Assembly (NCBI GenBank): GCA_016301865.1 | Contig: JAEDOP010000041.1 | Span: 1 to 6,669, forward strand | Direction of reading: 5' to 3' | DNA from: Alphaproteobacteria bacterium | Lineage (GTDB): Bacteria; Pseudomonadota; Alphaproteobacteria; Rs-D84 | DNA length: 6,669 bases | Part shown: in pieces, positions 5,278 to 6,669 of the stretch | Numbering within the stretch: the stretch's first letter is position 1 | Layout: each line of letters begins with the position of its first letter | Made by a program: the position numbers and the translations under genes | Notes under the pieces: generated by a model | Seen by the model: the letters and a program-made list of their open reading frames with translations, nothing else | Database searches by the model: none | Told to the model about the DNA's origin: nothing

Positions 5278-6361
5278 ATGTGTATTCTTTGGGCATCAGG
5301 ATAAACATTTGACCCTGGGCGTGTTGACCCTGGGCGAATTTATAGGCTTCGTCCCCTTTGCCGAAAAAGATATCTGCGCGAATCCAGCCGCGGATGGCAC
5401 TGCCGGTGTCCTGGGCAATCATCAGGCGGCGGAACGGGCGACCGTCGGACAGGTTGGTATTGATGTATACGGGCAACCCCAGCGTATACAGGTTGTCGTC
5501 CATCGCAATACTGCGGATTTTTGACAGTGGCGTGCCCAGTTTGCCAATCACATCTGGTGGGGTGGATTCATAGAAATAGACATAGCGTGGATTTTTGTAA
5601 ATCACATCGCGCGCAAGTGTGGGGTTCGCTTTCAGGTGTTGCCAGACAGCCTCGGACGAGAAGCCGCCAGCGGGACGAATGCCGCGGTTGCGCAGTTCTT
5701 CGCCGATTGATTTGAACGGCATATCGTTAACGGCGGCAAAGTTTAATTTTACATCCGTCCCATCTTCTAGGCGCAGGTTGCCAGAACCCTGAATCTGGAT
5801 ATTTTGAACATCAACGATGTTTGCCCAATACAGGACGCGACCGATTTTCTGTTCTACGATATCTTTCTTGGGCACGCCCTTGTAATTGCGGCCGTCGGTT
5901 GGAATGCCCATTAATGGTTCGTTACACTGGGCTGTTTTTGTGCGACACGCTGGAATTATTGGGGAATAATATCCGGTGTATGTGCCGCGATCGCCACCGT
6001 TGTCATTGTAAATCTGGTACGGTTGAAAATTTGATTCAAACCATGCGCGAACCGTTGCCACGTCTGCCGACGCACTTGGCAACATGCGACATTTTTCGGC
6101 AAATAATTCACTGTCTGGTATCAGACGACCGGTGTATTGAATTTTAGCTTTGCATGAATTACGAAACGCCTGCAGTGCATAGCGCACATCGTCATCGCGC
6201 CAACCGGGCAGGTCATTATAAGATACGCGCCGAAAATTAGATGGTATTACCGAATTGTCGCCCGATACAGTTGGTGTAGAAACATCGCACGATGCCAGGA
6301 TAAATGCGGATAAAATGCCCAGAATCCCATTAAAAATAGATTTTTTTGTTAAAAAAAGCAT
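5261..6361 (-). CDS. mltA: Membrane-bound lytic murein transglycosylase A (lipoprotein)
   Basis: MltA cleaves the MurNAc-GlcNAc bond of peptidoglycan with formation of 1,6-anhydroMurNAc, from the periplasmic face of a membrane. The 366-residue protein has a lipoprotein signal (1-24) with lipobox LASC, the lipidated residue being C25, followed by Asp at +2. The MltA domain shows YTGYYSP, the QIQGSGNLRLEDG motif and the FKSIGEELRNRGI segment. The C-terminal 3D (Asp-box) domain has AQDTGSAIRG (316-325) and RADIFFGKGDEA (328-339). Its conserved aspartates (D318, D330, D337) include the equivalent of the single catalytic Asp of E. coli MltA, probably D318. Several extra Cys pairs occur in the periplasmic part. 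It is the first gene of a minus-strand operon and is transcribed divergently from the secB-like frame. The leader has only a G-run (GGGGGGA) about 10 nt before ATG as ribosome-binding site. Confidence 0.95.
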   Translation of the reverse strand: MLFLTKKSIFNGILGILSAFILASCDVSTPTVSGDNSVIPSNFRRVSYNDLPGWRDDDVRYALQAFRNSCKAKIQYTGRLIPDSELFAEKCRMLPSASADVATVRAWFESNFQPYQIYNDNGGDRGTYTGYYSPIIPACRTKTAQCNEPLMGIPTDGRNYKGVPKKDIVEQKIGRVLYWANIVDVQNIQIQGSGNLRLEDGTDVKLNFAAVNDMPFKSIGEELRNRGIRPAGGFSSEAVWQHLKANPTLARDVIYKNPRYVYFYESTPPDVIGKLGTPLSKIRSIAMDDNLYTLGLPVYINTNLSDGRPFRRLMIAQDTGSAIRGWIRADIFFGKGDEAYKFAQGQHAQGQMFILMPKEYTYVKPR

Positions 6362-6380
6362 TTTTGATTTGTCCCCCCAC

Positions 6381-6408
6381 TTGTAAAAATCTTTTATAGT
6401 GTTATATT
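6381..6408 (+). promoter_or_regulatory. Candidate promoter for the secB-like frame
   Basis: TTGTAA (6381-6386) and TATATT (6403-6408) are spaced by 16 nt and resemble -35 and -10 boxes. Transcription would then start near 6415 and give a leader of about 58 nt. A candidate in the opposite direction for mltA (TTGCGT at 6428-6423, TATAAC at 6406-6401, 16-nt spacer) overlaps it. Both are pattern matches only. Confidence 0.4.
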
Positions 6409-6418
6409 AACATAAAAG
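6391..6418. promoter_or_regulatory. Imperfect palindrome in the mltA/secB divergent promoter region (possible operator)
   Basis: CTTTTAT (6391-6397) and ATAAAAG (6412-6418) form an outer inverted repeat around an inner one, GTTA-TAT-TAAC (6401-6411). The symmetric block covers the candidate -10 boxes of both divergent promoters, which is where an operator could act. AT-rich promoter DNA also yields such symmetry by chance. Confidence 0.3.
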
Positions 6419-6420
6419 CA

Positions 6421-6432
6421 GGACGCAAGTCC
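6421..6432 (+). other. Small GNRA-tetraloop hairpin in the secB leader
   Basis: GGAC-GCAA-GTCC is a perfect 4-bp stem closed by a GCAA tetraloop of the stable GNRA class. It would lie within the first 20 nt of the transcript predicted from the promoter at 6381-6408. It could protect the 5' end of the message, but there is no direct evidence for a role. Confidence 0.35.
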
Positions 6433-6472
6433 AGACCACATTTTAGCCAAACAGACCGAAGGAGAATTTATA

Positions 6473-6669
6473 ATGGCAAAATTTAATATCATTTCACAGT
6501 TTCTAAAAGACATTTCATTCGAAAGCCCAAATGTACCAGAATTGTTCTTTAAGTCCGATAACGGTCAGGCTTAATTAGAAATCAATATCGATATTCAAAT
6601 CAAGGGTGCAGAAAACAATTTGTTCATGGTTGATTTGATTACCAAGGTTCATTCAAAGTTAGAGCAGGG
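6473..6669 (+). pseudogene. secB: secB-like frame interrupted by an in-frame TAA (3' end beyond window)
   Basis: SecB is the cytosolic tetrameric export chaperone that keeps preproteins unfolded and delivers them to SecA. The frame starts at ATG 6473 with a strong AAGGAG (6459-6464) 8 nt upstream. It reads FLKDISFESPNVPELF at residues 10-25, the SecB N-terminal hallmark (K-D-[IL]-S-F-E-x-P-N-x-P). Codon 34 is TAA (6572-6574). Beyond it the same frame stays open to the window end and still reads like SecB: LEINIDIQI, then LFMVDLITKVHSKLE, matching the first beta strands of the family (x-[IV]-x-[IVL]-x-[IV]-x-[IV]-x, then [FY]-x-V-x-L-x-[IV]-x-[VA]). No frameshift is needed, so a single substitution explains the break. 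Alternatives are a sequencing or assembly error, or a recent pseudogene. The codons here are richer in A and C at third positions than the lol genes, as in a highly expressed gene. Confidence 0.72.

Overview
The window looks like a chromosomal segment of a Gram-negative proteobacterium, most likely an alphaproteobacterium. It encodes an outer-membrane lipoprotein export system (LolC/E permease plus LolD ATPase), a lipoprotein-type MltA lytic transglycosylase, a DUF721/DciA-family protein, RuvC and a SecB-like sequence. Grouping of secB with mltA is an arrangement I associate with Alphaproteobacteria. That placement is inference; there is no rRNA or other decisive marker. TGA is used as a stop (DUF721 gene), so the standard bacterial code applies.

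Layout. Positions 1-3956 are a tightly spaced plus-strand cluster: the C-terminal part of a secretin-like protein, lolC/E, lolD, a single-pass membrane protein built from Cys-bracketed helical repeats, and a secreted protein ending in a six-Cys domain. A 246-nt intergenic region (3957-4202) holds two tandem copies of a large imperfect hairpin. Next is a short membrane-anchored or secreted protein (4203-4445) that ends in the same six-Cys domain. A perfectly symmetric terminator separates it from the convergent minus-strand operon mltA - DUF721 - ruvC (6361 down to 4472), whose genes overlap by 17 and 4 nt. A 111-nt divergent promoter region follows. The window ends with the start of a plus-strand secB-like reading frame that is interrupted by an in-frame TAA after 33 codons.

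How they work together. The recognisable plus-strand genes point to envelope biogenesis: lipoprotein release from the inner membrane, an outer-membrane secretin-like component, and exported Cys-rich proteins that probably carry disulfides. The minus-strand operon joins peptidoglycan turnover (MltA) to DNA processing (DUF721/DciA helicase-loader family, RuvC Holliday-junction resolvase).

The most unusual items are the pair of structured intergenic repeats whose arms differ in compensatory fashion, the Cys-rich domain shared by the two genes that flank those repeats, the Cys-bracketed helical unit shared by two adjacent proteins, and the broken secB frame.
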